From: Scatophagus argus
Lineage: Eukaryota > Chordata > Actinopteri > Scatophagidae
Reading direction: 5' to 3'
Length of the DNA: 64,000 bases
Assembly: GCF_020382885.2 (NCBI RefSeq)
Contig: NC_058514.1
Coordinates: forward strand, 13,192,249-13,256,248
The notes under the pieces were generated by a model. It searched no databases and had not been told where the DNA came from. It was given only the letters and a program-made list of their open reading frames with translations. The position numbers were made by a program, and so were the translations under genes. This document shows positions 26,501 to 63,095 of the stretch, in pieces. Every line of letters begins with the position of its first letter. Within the stretch, counting starts at the first letter, position 1.

Positions 26501-29329
26501 CATTTCTAAAATGTAGAATCTAGAGTTTTGTCCAAAGGATGTGTTTCCTTGGCTGCATCACTCTCTCAGTGAATTGAGGTTTCAGACAACCCTCAGAGTT
26601 TAAACACAAAATACCTCTAAAATTGGGAGGTGGCTTGCTTCTGGTTTCAGCCTCGTGGGAACCAGACGCCCCTTCAGAAGAACAGACAGCAGGACTTCCT
26701 CCACCTTTCTGCCATAACCTTCAATTAGCTTTTGTCCAAGCCTCCTATGCAATGCGAGCAGTGTTAACAGGAGGAGCAGCAGGTAGAGACTGCTGCAAGC
26801 TTACTCATCATCTGTCCTTTCTGAAACATATCCTACATTTTTTTTAAATGTTTTGTTTCAGACCACATTGAGGCAGACATGAATAATCAGCAGGTTTCCA
26901 TGTTCACGTGCACTCTAAAGATTTGATTCTAACCACAGCGAGGGAACACTCTCCTTGTAACTGTCACGTAAACACCTTTAACGAGTTTTCGGACTCTCAT
27001 TAACATTTTATGTGGACGTTTAAAGGGATAAAAGGAAGGCAGCACAGTTTCACACAGTAGTTAAAGCTCAGGATGAATACGGTGTGAAAGCGTGTGTGTG
27101 TGGGTGTGTGTTCACCATGCTGTCTGTGTCTCTGTCTTTCTCTGTCTTTCTTTCTCAGCCTTTTGTTGTTTCCTTTTGTTCCATTTATTCCTTCATCACT
27201 CATTCACTTTTTGCCTTATTGTCTGTGGTGGTGTCAGACTCATGCTGACTCTTTATATAAAGTCAGAAAGAGGAATCAACACTCTACAGAAATAAACGAA
27301 TAAACACACACACAACAAATTTCTTAATCCCTTGAGCCCTCCTTTGATTTCTCCTCTTTGTCTGCCGCTCTCTCATTCAGTCTCCTTTTTAGTCAATCTG
27401 CTCATGAATTAATATAACCGCAGGAAGTTCTGCAGCCTGGTCAAAGACAACACACACTGTCATCTGAGAAGCACCATGCAAACCTTATGTTTGTTCACAA
27501 TGAATTTCGGTCCTGGTGGTGTCACAGTCAAAACATCCTAAGTGATGAAGTGCCTGTGGCTTCATGTGATTGGTCAGTGAGTGTCACGAAAGTAAAACTG
27601 TGACATGAATTTCCTCCTGACATAACACAATAGTGATGCCATGATATATCAAACACAGCACAAGTCTATGATTTGTTCAAGTGATCTATTGAATTTCCAC
27701 TGTTTAAATACTTTTAAACCTTGCCTTTATTTTCAAGCTGTTTTAGACAAAACATCCGGTCTTTGTTAAATTTTTGTGCTTTTGAATTTGAGAACATTAA
27801 GTTCGTGTGCCCGTGCCTTCACATGTTTTCTAAGTGCTGTTTATACAGATGATGCTGAACAGCAGGCAGGTAACACCCGGATGTTTTGACAGGTGGTGTG
27901 CGTTTGTGTGTGCTTGTGTGTGTTTTGGGCGTCCCACTCTGAGCCTTCCTGAGAGCCTGAGACAGGGTCCAAACTAAAAAAAATGAAAAAATGAACCAGT
28001 GTTATGTAATATGGATTTGACTTTTGTTAGGATAAATGGGAAGAAAGAGGCTTTCCTTAAAGGGTCAGTTCACTCAAATTTCGAAGAAAAAAGAAGACAA
28101 AGAAATTAAAAAGAAATCCTTGTCTTTCGTCTATGTAGATTATTTTGGTTTGGTTGTCCTGGTTGTCAGATGTATATGTCATAGATTTATGCTCACATTT
28201 CAATGACATTGTTGTTTGTACTCACAGTGTTGAAAATTGCACAACAAATTGCACAAAAAATCAGACATATCTGCCAATATGTTAAAATAATTACTGAGGA
28301 CATGAGCTGTTACAGAACAAAATGTGAGTATGTATGTGTTAGCACAGCGCGAGTGGAACACAGGGAACAATTAGCATTCCCATCAGCTGAGTTAACGTGA
28401 TGGTCTTGAAAGGTGTTTTATAGATTCTAGTTCCTCTGACCAAGCGCAGCTGTACATGAGCACACATGGATCCCCACTGTGGATACACGAGTACTCACCC
28501 CTGTTAACCCTGCTGGTTGAGGTCAGCTCTGGTTTACCAGTGGGATGGAAAATTAGGGCCCCTGAAACATCAAAGTGTGACCCTTGTATTGTCAGGGAGG
28601 AATTAGAGGTGCACGGGGTGAAACATTTATGTTACTCAGATGTACATAAGCAGCATACATGGTCCCCTCATGTTTTTGCACTAGTGGCAGGGAGCCTGTG
28701 TGGATAAATGTCACTGGTGAGGGTCTGGACCTCCACTTTATTTCCCTATCCTCCCTCCTTCCAAGTGTGTTGGGCTTTGCAGATTAGAAAAAAAACATTA
28801 GCAAAGGAGACATACAAGCACTATGAAGATCAAAGAGAAAAAAGAGATTTTTTTTCATTTTTGTCAGAGTGGCTGCCCGGGAAAATCACATCACCAGTGC
28901 TCCCACTCCACACAACCAGCTGACGATCTGGCAACTGGTGGTTTATAACACTTTGGTTTTCCTGTTAAGAAAACACCCTCTCGTGCAGGTTGACTTACTT
29001 CAACACTTTCCTTCTCTGTCCAGCTGATGTGCGCCTCAGTGCAGGCTGCGCTGTTTGAGGAGGAGGAGCGGGGTCGCAAGCTACGGGAGCGCCTGGCCGC
29101 AGCGGAGAGGAGGAACCGGCAGCTGAAGGAACGCGTTCGTAAGGTGAAGCGCTCCCTGAGGAATGCACGCAAGGCTGCACGCAAGGCCGAGCAGGAGGCG
29201 CAGGAGCTGCAGGAGAAGCTGAAGGCCGCAGAACGTTGGGCGGGCCATCACCTCAATGCCATAACACAAGAGGAGCCTCCACCAGAGCGTTACACAAGCA
29301 CAGCAATACGCCAGCGAATGCAACTTTAA
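23588..29329 (+). CDS. ccdc3: ccdc3, coiled-coil domain-containing protein 3, complete
   Basis: CCDC3 (favine) is a secreted glycoprotein of adipose and vascular tissue. Three exons, 23588-23994, 24540-24717 and 29024-29329, join in phase to 891 nt (296 aa; human 270). The ATG at 23588 has A at -3 and opens a hydrophobic signal peptide (MFCTVLLLAALGVFAHMC). The mature part starts CQLPSEWRPLSEGCRAEL and continues with LYSAEVELLCDQAWGSMLEV, all close to human CCDC3. N-glycosylation sequons NLT, NYS and NCT are present. Exon 3 encodes the coiled coil (about 200-270), rich in Lys, Arg and Glu (KERVRKVKRSLRNARKAARK). Exon 1 is G+C-rich and carries a 135-codon antisense open frame that I treat as a shadow. 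The open frame runs 45 bases further upstream only through a GTG, so 23588 is the start. Intron 2 is 4.3 kb. Confidence 0.95.
24718..29023 (+). other. ccdc3 intron 2
   Basis: No exon or RNA gene was recognised. Within 25735-25975 the words GACTTG and ACTTGA recur many times, as in a degenerate dispersed teleost repeat. The stretch from about 28060 (AAAGGGTCAGTTCACTCAAA) also resembles a common fish repeat end. An open frame of 136 codons at 25411-25821 overlaps the repeat-like part and shows no recognisable domain. Confidence 0.45.
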
Positions 29330-29481
29330 CTGATGACAGCTGACCCAACACGCAACCTACCTGGACTGATAACTGGCTGTGGAGATCCGGAGACTGCTGG
29401 GCGGTCTCTATCTAGGGGAGAAACAAATAGCAACAGTCACATATAAGTAAACACACTTTAAAAAGAATAATCTACATAGTA

Positions 29482-29487
29482 AATAAA
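29482..29487 (+). terminator. candidate polyadenylation signal of ccdc3
   Basis: AATAAA about 150 bases past the ccdc3 stop codon, the first good hexamer downstream. Use is inferred. Confidence 0.5.
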
Positions 29488-29499
29488 GTGCTCTCTCTC

Positions 29500-32400
29500 T
29501 CTCGTGTAATACAAAAGTGATTGTCAGGTCCATTCCTGGTCATCTGACAACAGAGCAAAGAAGTGAATCAAGAGATCATCTTGCAGGTGGAGCAGATCAT
29601 TAACTCTGCCGCCTTCTACAACCAGATTCATTTGTCAGTCAGAGCTCTTCTCAGGCCGGGATCACATAAGGTGGTGTTTTTGCTTCAACACGAAGCACAG
29701 ATTTTTAACAGTAAGAGTAGGAGCTTATTCCAGTGAAAAGTCTGATGCATTTATCTCCTTACACTTCAACCATCAGGTTTTCCCAACTCAAGTAAAAGTA
29801 GTTAATGTTTTACGTTGGTGCAAAATAATGAGAACTAAGACGATAATATAGGATCCAGTGTTTAAAAGTCAGGATATCTCTGTCTCCTCTGCATCAATTT
29901 TCTTGATATGAAACTGATTCTAGCCAAAGCTAAATCCCTAGAATATCCCTTTAAAGTGAACTGAAAGACACTAAACACCCAGTACATGAGTGGAACCGCA
30001 GAACTGGATGATTCTTCTCTTCATCCTTCGTCACTATGAGTGACCTCTTCCACTGCACACATAACACACACACAAGCTGACCTGGTGTTAGTATAGACAT
30101 ATTAGTTGTAGCAGCTTTAAGTAATTGAGAGACTTTTTGCAGCTTTAGTGATCCATGTTGTATCTTAAACAAAGTCCAAATTCAAGAATGCCTCTTATGT
30201 AATCATGGCCGACTGAAGCAAAGACGAGAGACATTACACTTAATATTAATGAAGTTGTGATTAATCGACTCTTTCTTCAGTTGAAATTGTGAGCAGAGAG
30301 TGGTGTGAACTAAGAATGAGAACATATTTGATGAGGTTCATTTATTATTAATTTGAGTTGTTTGTTGTTGTTTTTTTTTTTTTTTTTTACTTCTGGAACA
30401 CCAGCCTTTATGTGGATGTTTTTCATATGAGTGTTTTTCTGCATATAAAATCTGATTTGGATGAACATCAGTGTGAATGTGGCAATATTTTGAAGTAGGA
30501 TATTAACAGCTGGGTGACTGGAGTACAAAAAAACAAACAGCTACACGCGCTCAGCGGTTGAACCTTACAGCATCACGCAGAGAGTGTAAAGAGAGGTTAA
30601 GGTCAGAGGAGACATTTAACGTTTATATGTGTAGTATTTGGAGAGCAAATGAGTTTGTGTGTGTGTGTGTGTGTGTGTCTGGTCCATCAAGTGACTGGAA
30701 TGTGTTTGTGTGGGCAGCAACGTTCTGAACAGCAGGATGTCACTGAAATATTCCTCTAATTCTGTCTGGAAAACCAAAAGCTCTGGAGGGAGGTGAGCAG
30801 CTATCACATCACGAGACCTCAGCGAATGCAAGGAAAACATCAAATCGCCAAAAGATGAGGCGAGGTGGACGGCGAGGGACGCAGAGAGACACAGATGCTG
30901 AACTGCAGTCTCTGTCGTCACATGGCACAAACATAATCAAACATTCTGGGATAGTGAGGTGAGAAATAAAGTCTTGGCTGCAAATGATGATCAAAATGCT
31001 AAAATAACAGAATGCAAACAACTTTCCATGTTTTTACATCCTGTCAGACTCCCTTTTCATCAAAAGCCGTGACAGACCTTCACTGGCTTTAGTCTGTGCT
31101 TAGTTAGCGTTCAAGTAACACAGGTGGGAGGAGGAACTTTGTACCACTGCTAACCCTGCAGCAGCCAAACATGCATAGCAGATGCTAAGAGGAAGGGAAG
31201 GAAGAGTTTTTCAGGAAATCTTGCTTCAGAGCACAGAATCACTGAAGAAATACAGTAGATACTATGAAAACAACACACACAACAACAACACATTCAAGTA
31301 AGTGTTGTGAACCGGAAACAACAAACAAAACTGATTTCAACAATTCTAAAATTTAAAGCCACCATTTAAAATTTGTCTGTTCAGTTGATGTCAAATTATT
31401 CTGATATTAAATGTTTGTTTGGAGAAAAATCTCACAATCCCAATCAGCTTAACCAACACTGCAACATGTACTTCTTAGAGCAGCTGAAGGTTTTGGATGA
31501 AATTCACTGTCAGATTTGTTTATGGTTGAGAGATAATTATTTCGTACCAAAGCCTTTTTCCCTTTTAAGTAAAATGTTTCCTGGGGGTATTACAGGTGTA
31601 GCTGTGTGTTTGCAAGGTGGTTTGTAGTGCGGTTTAATCTTGAGCTTATGAACTGCTTGCCAATAGACAGTGGGACAGCAGAAGGAAACATCATGTGACC
31701 CCCTGCTGTTTTTATTGGATGGTCTTTGTGCACTTCAAATTCCCTAGCATGCCATGATCCCACCTCTACTTCCTGTAAAGTCATGAGCTATTTCACTGTT
31801 TTGATCTGTATTTAGTTTTATGGAATATGCTGCTGGTGAAAGAACAAAACAATGTGTCTCTGCAGTGGAGAGAGAGAGAGAGGAGAGGAGGAGAAGAAAC
31901 CCTGCAATGATTGATGGAGGAATCAGTTTAAGAGGCAGAGGGATCAGTGACACAAACACACTTACAGCTTGACAGCCAAAGTCAACAGGCAGTGCTTGTA
32001 TGTATATGTATGTGTGTGTATGATGGGTAATAGCAGGAATTCAACTCTGCTGCTTTGCTGTGAGTGTCACTGTATTTGAGCTCGGTGCTGTATGTGCGCA
32101 TGTTGCTGGGCATGAACGTCAAAGGGATGAGAAATACTTTGATTTCACAATTTTCATTTCAGTACTTTGGTGTGTGTGTCAGAGGGATGAATAATTTGGA
32201 ATAAGCCAATGCACACAATGTGTGTGTGTGTGTGTGCCTCTGTACTGAACAGAGATTGGAAGACAGTAGGGAGGAAAATTTCCAACAGAGACAGAGGGAA
32301 AAGCAGAGGAAGTGTGATGGCTTGAACCACAGGAAGCTCCACCGGGCCAAACTCTGCTAATAACAGACCAATATTAACACAACTTATCAGTGATAAGCAA

Positions 32401-35400
32401 ATGCAAACCTTCAGGCTTATGCTGCTAAGCGGGGAAAACACAACATCATCTCACGCTAAGCTCCAGTCACTTCAGATGCTGATAATTTAAAAGCCAACTT
32501 CAAAACGAGATTGCTTTTAAACATAAGCATTTGTTGACAGGGTATACAAAGGCACAAAGCAGCCCGCAGCTACTGTCTCATGTTGACATATTACCTGTCA
32601 CTGAGTCTATTCTTCCCTGTTGTGTTCAAGAAACACTTCAAAGTGAAATTCAAATATGGCACAACTGTAAAACAAAACAAAAAAACAAATATATAACAAA
32701 TATAAAACAAAACAGCCGGTTAGCATCAAAACAGCCAGTTAGCATCACTGTGAATCCCTAAAGAAACCAGATCAGAAAAATAACGATTTTCTGCACAGAA
32801 TACAGAGAGAGTACAAAAAGAGACCACATAAATGTTAGCCATGCGATGAGTCATGCTAATTTAAGCTCATAATGACAATGCTAACACACTAAACTAAAAT
32901 GGTGAACATAGTAAACTTTTTACCTGTGTAACACCTGCATGTTAGCAATGTCACTGTGAGTCACGAATTCTCGGATTGGTTGAACAAATTGTAAAAATAT
33001 TCTGCATGGAACAAAGTCTGAGGGCTTTTTCTTCTCTTTCCTGCAATGACGATGGCACATTTAGCAAGCTTGGCTGAAAAATGCCTTACGATGTTGTATT
33101 GTTTGAACACTGCAACACTCTCTTGGCATATCAAACTTTGAAACACCAGTGACAGAATGTTTAGACATCTATTCTTGGTTAAACATGTGGCATTCAGCGT
33201 AAACTTTTCTCGTTTTTGACGCATTCATTTAGCATTTTCCATTTATTCAAATGCGATGATTCTCAAAGTAAAAGCACACATTAAACAGTTAATGGATATG
33301 CTTATTTCAGCCAAAACCTTATCAAAAAAGAGTCATCCACATTGGTGCTGGCCAGCTGTGGACACTCAAAGTAAGAAAAACCGCTGTCGGCGAAAAAAGG
33401 CAAAAAGGCTGAGTGATCTCTAGTCTTTTTCAAGAAAGTAAATGTGTTTTTCTTTGAACTCTTAATGAACTTATTGCAACAGCATAATCATTTAAGATTG
33501 GATACCGAAATGTAAATCCAAGCAGAAATCATTCAAACTGAACATACTTTTAGATGGTTAAGTCACATCTGTAGACAATATGTTTTTAATGCTTTAGTAG
33601 AGGTAACATCTGTCTTCTGTCTGCTAAACATCTGCTGAACATCATAGTCTTAATGGCAGTCACAGTGGTAAAGCGTGTCTGGTGTCTGCTTTATACCCAA
33701 ATGGTATGGATGCATGGATCCGGGAGTTTGTGAGTGTTGAAATAAGGAGTACAAACATACGGAGACACACATGTGGGTTTACATTTGTAGGAAATGTAGT
33801 GTAGTTTTATCATATTCTGTCCCACACACACGCACACAACAAAAGGTCATTACGATCATTCAGGATTTATTCCAGGAGAAAGACAAACAAAACACAATCA
33901 GTCGCTCTGGCCTGTGTCGTCATCATGGTATAACTCTGATATGTGCACATGATTGTCGAAGGCATCTGATATACAAGCCCCATTAACAGAAAGTCATTAT
34001 CATCATCATCACCACAGCGCAGCACGTGCGGCAGACTCTGAGACATTAGTGTATTGAGACGACGGTGCACAGAATGGGAGTTCGTTGTGGTCACATGCAA
34101 AGAGTAAATACAGCCAGCTAACTCAGCAGGCTCTGGACAAGGACACCCACATGGAGACACCAGGTCCTCAAAAAGCAGTGAGTTTTAGCCCTGCAAACTG
34201 TTATCAGAGGCAGAGGTGCTCTCATTAGCTGAATTAGATGTTAAAGGCAGATGTAAAGGATTTTTAAAATTGGCCAGACTGAAGCACAACACTGATACTA
34301 ACTGATACTAAAAATATTTCAGTCCATGAGACACAATGCTAATGTTGCATCTGTGAAAGCATTTGGCAGTGGTTCACACAGAAACACTCACATATGAATA
34401 AATGTACTTCCTTGTCTTTTTTGAATAAGTTTGGTGATCTTAGACCAGCAGATATAGATGAAGATTTTGCAAGGTCATGAATGAATAAATGAAAAAGCAT
34501 TTTTCTCCATTTGCCCAAGGCCCCAGGACCAGTGCTAGCTGTGAAGTTACTTTGGCTAGTGGCCACAAGCAAAAGAAAGAAAAAACAAACAGACAAACAA
34601 AAAACCCTAAAGGTCTTGACTTCATTTTGTGCCACATCAACACATAAAAGACTCTTATAAACAAAATTTGTGCCATTTGTAAGCCTCCAATAGCCATATC
34701 AGTAAATATGTAATTCACGTATGCAGGGACTCAGCAGCAGGTCACTCAAATTAGTAGCATTAGATCACCTTTGACTGGAATGAATAGGGCATTATCTCTG
34801 TACCTGGCATCCAGTTCTCTTAACAAATGCCATCTAGCAAGGCTGCAATAACCTAAGAGATTATCTCTGCCTCTCAGAGCTGTTTGTAGAGCTCAAACTC
34901 TAATCTTCTTTTGAGTTAACTCAGCTTTTTGTGGCTCAGGAATCTCAACCTGTGGATATCTTTACATAATACAGAGATACTAACATCATACAAGGGCATA
35001 TAAGTTTTTGCAAACACTCATAGTGAAGTTGAATTCTTGAAGCACTTTGTTTTCCAACATGCTTGTGTTTTATCTTTTGTGACGATGCGGTTCAACGGTG
35101 TCTCCGTTAAAAAAAAAAAAAAAAAAAGGTCAGAAGAGTGTGAGCTCAAAGGGGAAAGAGCGGTCGAGAGCAGGTCATGGCCAGCCCTCGCCCTTAACAG
35201 TGTGTTTCTGAGTCGGTCACAGCTTTGGATTTCTTCTGTCAGAATGGCAAAAACGTAAGCCTGAGTTCAGTAAATGATACTTTCAGTTTTAGTTGGACTG
35301 ATGCAGAAAAGGTGTTGGAACACTGACGGCATTAAACTGCACTGTGTAGCTCTGCAGGCGGCAGTCACACAGTGTTGGACAGTGTATGAAAGCAAACTGC

Positions 35401-38400
35401 AGGAGGGAGTAAAGGGGATTTTAGCTTTTTTTACATAAACATTCCATAGAGAATACAATCAACTTCCCTCAAAAAAGACGCTCGCTCGCTCATTCACTCA
35501 CTCACACACATGCCTGGACAGCAAAACATTTATAAATAATATCTTGAAAACGATCATTCATAATTACAATCTATTTACATTAGCATCTTTAACATGGAAA
35601 GTTTCAGAAAACATTTTTTTAACAGTAGACACAAGCACTGAGCAGCATGAACCTGAACCCCCTGCCTGTCTCACAATACTCAAAATACATTCGTAAACCC
35701 AAGCGTTCAGACTCAAGTGGACAACGTTACATTTAATGAAACATATTCTTACAGCTGACGATTCATGAACATCTTTTGTGCCAGAGAAAAAACCAGGTAC
35801 ACCACTTTTACAATGTGGCTCGTTCTGAAGTGACAGTTAAGTGCTTGAAATTGTCTAATATCTGGTAAAGGTTCATTCTTGCACTTATTTGTTCCCCAAA
35901 ACTAAATCTATTGGTGACAATGTTGTTTCCCGATCCCACTTCCCCCCCCAAAAAACCCACTGACAACACACTTAAAAATGCTAAAAAAATGCATAGCAAT
36001 CAATGGGTCTGTATACGCGGTTACAGTGAATAATTAGATTAAGGTGGTCATCATAATAAAGCCCTTACATGGTTGAAAGTTCCCCGTAAATAAAAATGTG
36101 TTGACTTTAGGGTTTGGTTTTGAAAAAAAAATGTAACACAAGACTCTGCTGTAAAGAAGAGCTGTAAAGACGCGTGGGTGTTGGAATTCGGTAAGCAACA
36201 CTAAACCGTTAGCTTTCGCTACAAACAAACTATTTAAATCAGGATAACTGGCCTTTACACGCCTACAACTCTACCAAAGTTATCCAACTAAAACTCTATT
36301 ATGAACGGACAGTTTGTAACTTCAATGTTTTCAGTCAAATCAACAACTTAAGGTGGATGTATGTCCGTCGCTGCATTCATACAACACAAAAAAAAAAGAC
36401 TACATATCAGTTTTACCAAAACTTCTGAGGCTTACTCGCTCCTTCTACAGGATGAATTACACTGTCAGCCATTTATTTCAGTCAGTGTAATCCACTGCTG
36501 TGAAAAACATCTTATGACCAAAATACTAATGTCCAGTCATAGATTTTACAAGTTTCCTGTGAGCACGTTCAAGGACAGTCAGTGGCTTTTGTATTTCTGC
36601 TTGTTAACAAAACAAGAACAAAATTTTCAATGTTTTATTAGTATGATCACAGTCGCTGTCATTTATATTAAGTCATACACTGTTGTGCTGCTGCAAAGAC
36701 TTACTTGTGCAACAAATGTGTGTTCATCCACCACAGAAAATAGTCCCTAACAAATGCATTTTTTTACTTCTAATAAAGTAATGTTTTATACAGTACCCAG
36801 GTGTTTTAGGAAATAAAAATTAAACAAATCTAACTTTATGTGACTCATTCTTAGAGATTTATGTCTTCAGTTGGAGCCGATGGGCTTTGGGCTAAGAGCT
36901 AAAGTATTAACAGTAACTAACACATTATTGATTAGTAAACAGTGAGAAAGAGCAAAAAATCCTGGAAAAACATACTGGAATAGTATCTGTACAGGTTATT
37001 GAAGAAAGAAGGCGCTGCTGTTAGAGAACACAAGTGAAGAGATTTAGATTGGATAGCATTTATGAATGTCTAGTCATGGTTTGCTTTAGTCAACATCAGT
37101 GCCAAAAAGGTAGAGCTTAATACACACAATGAGGCAGCAAGCCAGAAATGAATTCCAGTAAGCTTTGATTTACTGTCATTTTTACCCCACTTTGACTTTC
37201 ATCCAGCTGTGGTCTCACACTCATCTGCCATGCCATACAGATCAAAACAAGCTCTGTGAATAATAATACTTTTCAGCACCGCTCTCTCTAGAAAATAAAA
37301 AAAAGGTATACGGCCACAGATTAGGAAGGGATCAAAGCTCAATAAATTTTTCTCCAGATTAATTCGCAGCTGGAGTTCAGCCCTTATTTTTAGTTCAATT
37401 GTGTCTCACACAGCTTTCTATCTGACTAGATCTGTTTGAACCAATTCATCAAGTAGAACCCAGTTGTGGTCCTAACTAGCGCTGGTCTTTGGCAACAATT
37501 CACAATAAAGGGATCAGTAGAATTGCATCTGATAAAGACAAGACAATCTGATATGTGTGAGTGAACAGCCAACAGTGTACAGTTCTGCTTTCTGAGCTAT
37601 ATCTAAGAGGCCTATACAACCAGTGACACATTCTAAGCTACTGTCGTCATGTCAGAGTCGTGAGAAGATAACATTTGAGCGAAGTCAGTGTTTTACCAGC
37701 AACAAATTAAAACAAAGTCAGGCAGTCATATTAAACTCAGATTATCAGTTCAAAAGGCACTCCAAGCTGTGGACTTGCATCATTCTGTTTCATAATGAAA
37801 ACCTTAAATAGTCCAGAAACTGACCAAAAATGATCTGTTGCCCCACTTGGACAGCAAAGTTATGCAGGCAGATAAATTTTCTAAGAGTTATCCTGTACTG
37901 TTAACCAACCTTGAGATTAAGTAAAATTGTTGAGAAGAATTTGGGGGAAACACAGTGTCTAACACCACATGCACAACTTCACATGGCTCAGTGAACACCA
38001 TCAAGTCAAGTCAGTAGCTTACAGTAAAGGACTGCTGGCCCATGAGGCAATTGGGACACATTGGATTTTTTCAGAACTCTGCAACATCTGGAAGCAGGTA
38101 GGTAATGATGGGAATCTTTTTGCAAACAAAATATTTTGTCTTTGCTGCTCATAATGAAATCAATACTTGAAATCTGCCAGTGTTGAAGCATTTCTCTAAC
38201 TGCGAGAACCAAGGGCTAACCTACCACCCATGTAGTTTTGGTGGTTCCGTCCACAACTGCTGTTCCAGACTTGGGGATTGCATCAACAAAGCAGAATAGC
38301 CAAAACAGTGGAACAACTTGCACAAACTGTGTCAGATGATCTAGTCCAAAACACCTTGGAGTCCTTGGTGGAATAGTCTGAACCCAAGTCTTGAGTCTTC

Positions 38401-39580
38401 AGTATTCAAGTACATACAATACTGCCACAAAGACAAATGTCTCCTGGATCGTTAATTGTGATGCCACAATGCCTGAACTGAAAACAGATAGAAAAACCTA
38501 AATAAGGAATTCGGTACTCTCCAGCTCACAGTGCAGCCGCAGTTTTCCCTGAGCACTTCTGAACTGGGTGCAGCTTGACGATGTGAAAAGGTGAGAACAT
38601 GGCTTCTTCGGGGGGGGGGGAAAGGGACAGCGGCAGGCAGCAGCTTCTTCACCTTGGGTTTAGTGTCCATACAGGTCATATACTCTTAGGACCCACGTGG
38701 GAGGCAGTAAAATATCTCAGACATTGTTTGCAACCATGAAACGGCACTCCTCTGCTCGTGGCTGTTTAGTTTGGGAAATCAAAGGGCAAGCTATCATGCA
38801 GTTGCTAACATTCTCCACTGGAGGCAGTTTTCCTGTAGAAACCTCTATCTAATCTATCCTATCCTAAACCTACTGCATGTTTTGTTGTAACCTGTATGTG
38901 TGTCCCCTAAAGGACGATTGTTATAAAAATCTTATAAAGTAAGAAAATAAGAAACAAATCGGAATCTTTCAAACAATAAACAAGCTGTACAACGCTCGGA
39001 CATCCACTCTGGGTTATAGGTTTATACAATCTCTACACTCTGATAAACACAAGTGGATGGTGACTAATCTATGTCTGAGAAATATTTGACCCTCTCTGTG
39101 CAAAATACATAAAGCGCTTACACGTGTTTACATGTCTCAACAGTCGTATGGTACTTTTAAAGCATTTCTTAGAGCACAAACAAACAAACAAAGAAACCCA
39201 TAAGGACATATAAAATGTCTTAAAGGTGCTATATGTAGCATTATAACAATAGAATCATTGTCACATTAGTTTGTTATATTAGTAAAATTAGCGTAAACAA
39301 ATCAGGTCATCAATAAGCAGTCTTGTTAACCTCTGCTTTGCATTTATGTTGTCTACAGTTCAGATTTGGACAGGAATCTGCTGGATTGGATTATGGCACA
39401 TAACAGGAAGAGGGTGCTGTTGTTCCAGAGCAAACAGACCCAAAGCATTCAGAGGTTTTCTTGATGGTGGAAACAATAAGAAACAAGCAGGTTAAGGAAA
39501 ATGGGGTCTTAATCTGAAGGAATGCTTGCACAGGTAACAGCTGTTAATTAGTATGAGGTAAAGGCGACCAATAGTCTTTG
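29500..39580. other. ccdc3-camk1d intergenic region, no gene recognised
   Basis: About 10 kb between the ccdc3 3' end and the camk1d 3' end. It contains poly-T (30370-30388) and poly-A (35109-35126) runs and a (GT)n tract near 30655-30680. A fragment at 32830-32960 has GCTAACA/GTTAGC words like the repeat at 42.77-43.07 kb. Open frames up to 129 codons (36361-36750) show no known motif. Part of the right side may be extended camk1d 3'UTR. Confidence 0.5.
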
Positions 39581-39587
39581 CCATGGT

Positions 39588-39593
39588 TTTATT
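39588..39593 (-). terminator. candidate polyadenylation signal of camk1d
   Basis: AATAAA on the minus strand, repeated four bases on, about 660 bases past the camk1d stop. Mammalian CAMK1D has a much longer 3'UTR, so further signals to the left are possible. Confidence 0.4.
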
Positions 39594-40250
39594 TATTTAC
39601 AGTGATTATACCAAAGTAGCACTATCAATTTGACAATGATGTTTACTTTTTATAAGTTACACATACCACCTTTAAAGTTAACAGTAATAATAAACAATGA
39701 AACAATCCAGTTGCCAACAGTCAAACCCAATTTGAAAAGAAAAAAAAAAAGAAGCTAAATAAAGTTGTGTAGGAAAGACCAGATTCAAGAGGGAAGTTGA
39801 TGTTGACTGACACCGAATAAGATACCACCAGCCCCACCGTGAACCACCAGTTACTGCTCAAGCTTGTAAAAGTCGAAACCCATTTATCGTTAAACAGCAA
39901 CCACAGCTGGCCGCACAAACACCCTCAACGAGAGTCGGTGGCTGAGCTGTTGCTGTGGCAGGAGGAATCCGAAAGTGACGGGTTGGTGGTGGGCGTACGG
40001 TATGGCGCTGTGTGGCTTGAATTGGTGGGGCGGAGGTAAAGTCCTCTGCTCTCCCGGGAGCAGGGCGGGGAATTGGCTGGGAGGGGCAGGGGGTGGGGGT
40101 GGGGTGCAGGGAGGAGAGGGAAGAAAGAGGAAGAAGAAGAAGAAGAAGAAGAGTGGAAATCCTCTTCCTCTCCTGTCGTCCTCCGTCTCTTTCCGTCTCT
40201 CTGCCTCACAGCGCTGTGGCCTCCCAGCTGGTTCCCCGCGGGACCTGGCG

Positions 40251-62076
<21,826 letters not shown>

Positions 62077-62587
62077 TCAACATGTCCTACATCCCACAAT
62101 AACCCATTAACAGAACCAAATGACTTTTAATCCTAGTAACGTTCCTAAAAACATTACGTCCACGTTAGGTTTCTGCCAAAGCGATAAACACAACTCATTA
62201 TCTAAAGTCATACTCTGACAGTATTTAATCTAGAGTGGTTTTATAATTCGGACTTCAGTACTACATTTTTTAATCTTAGTTTCTAAAGTGTGCTATAACT
62301 GATTTTTAATATTTCAATATTTTCCATTCTCTCAGAAACTTGTGTGATGAAATGTGACTGTGATTGAATATGTTTGATAGTGAGGATTTGAAATCAGAGA
62401 GACATTAAGTGTATGTCTGTAGACCCCCTCACACAAGAGGACCAGTTGGGCAGATAATCTGTTCTGAAGCTCAAATTTATTTCTCAAGGTGACAGGTCAG
62501 CTTCACTGGAGCAGATGGAGACTCGCTGGCACCTGACAATGACAGCGAGATGAGGCTAAAAGCTAAAAGGTAACAAAAGTAGCAAAT

Positions 62588-62672
62588 AATAGGGCTGGGC
62601 AGTTGATCAAAATTAATTTTCAATTATGATTCAGACTCTCAATGATTAAAAAGATAATCAAGTGATTAGTGT
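62588..62672 (+). repeat. dispersed repeat end (GGGCTGGGC type)
   Basis: AATAGGGCTGGGCAGTTGAT followed by AAT/ATT-rich words resembles the end of a DNA element common in fish (GGGCTGGGCGATTAATCG type). Only a fragment is present. Confidence 0.45.
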
Positions 62673-63095
62673 GACACATTACATTTTTCAAAGATGCTTG
62701 TTTTTCCTGTGCTATAAAATCAGCACAGAACTTTCCATTATACTGATATTATACATTATTGTGAAGTTAAAAGTTTGTTCAAAGTCAGTGGGAACCCCAG
62801 TAAATACTGAGGGAGATTATTTGCAAAGTCGTGAACAAACTTTCACATAAAATCTTTGTTCCCTCTCCACACGAATTTGTCTTCTTCGCCTTTCTGTTCA
62901 TTTCTGTCAGCTCTCTCCTGATTTCTCCATGGTTACAGCACTGTGATGAGGATGTTCGTGTGTGTGTGTGTGTAGGTGTACATTCGTTATCCTAACACCT
63001 CATACCTTGTAGAAACACGATTGATTTTGTGTGTGGGTGTGTGGGTTAATCATCTTTTGCATTGTGAAAAGAGGTAATTCCCACAGGTCTATCTC

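Noticed and set aside
36361-36750. 129-codon plus-strand open frame in the intergenic region
   Set aside because: AT-rich, no motif or splice context, no relation to any family I know.
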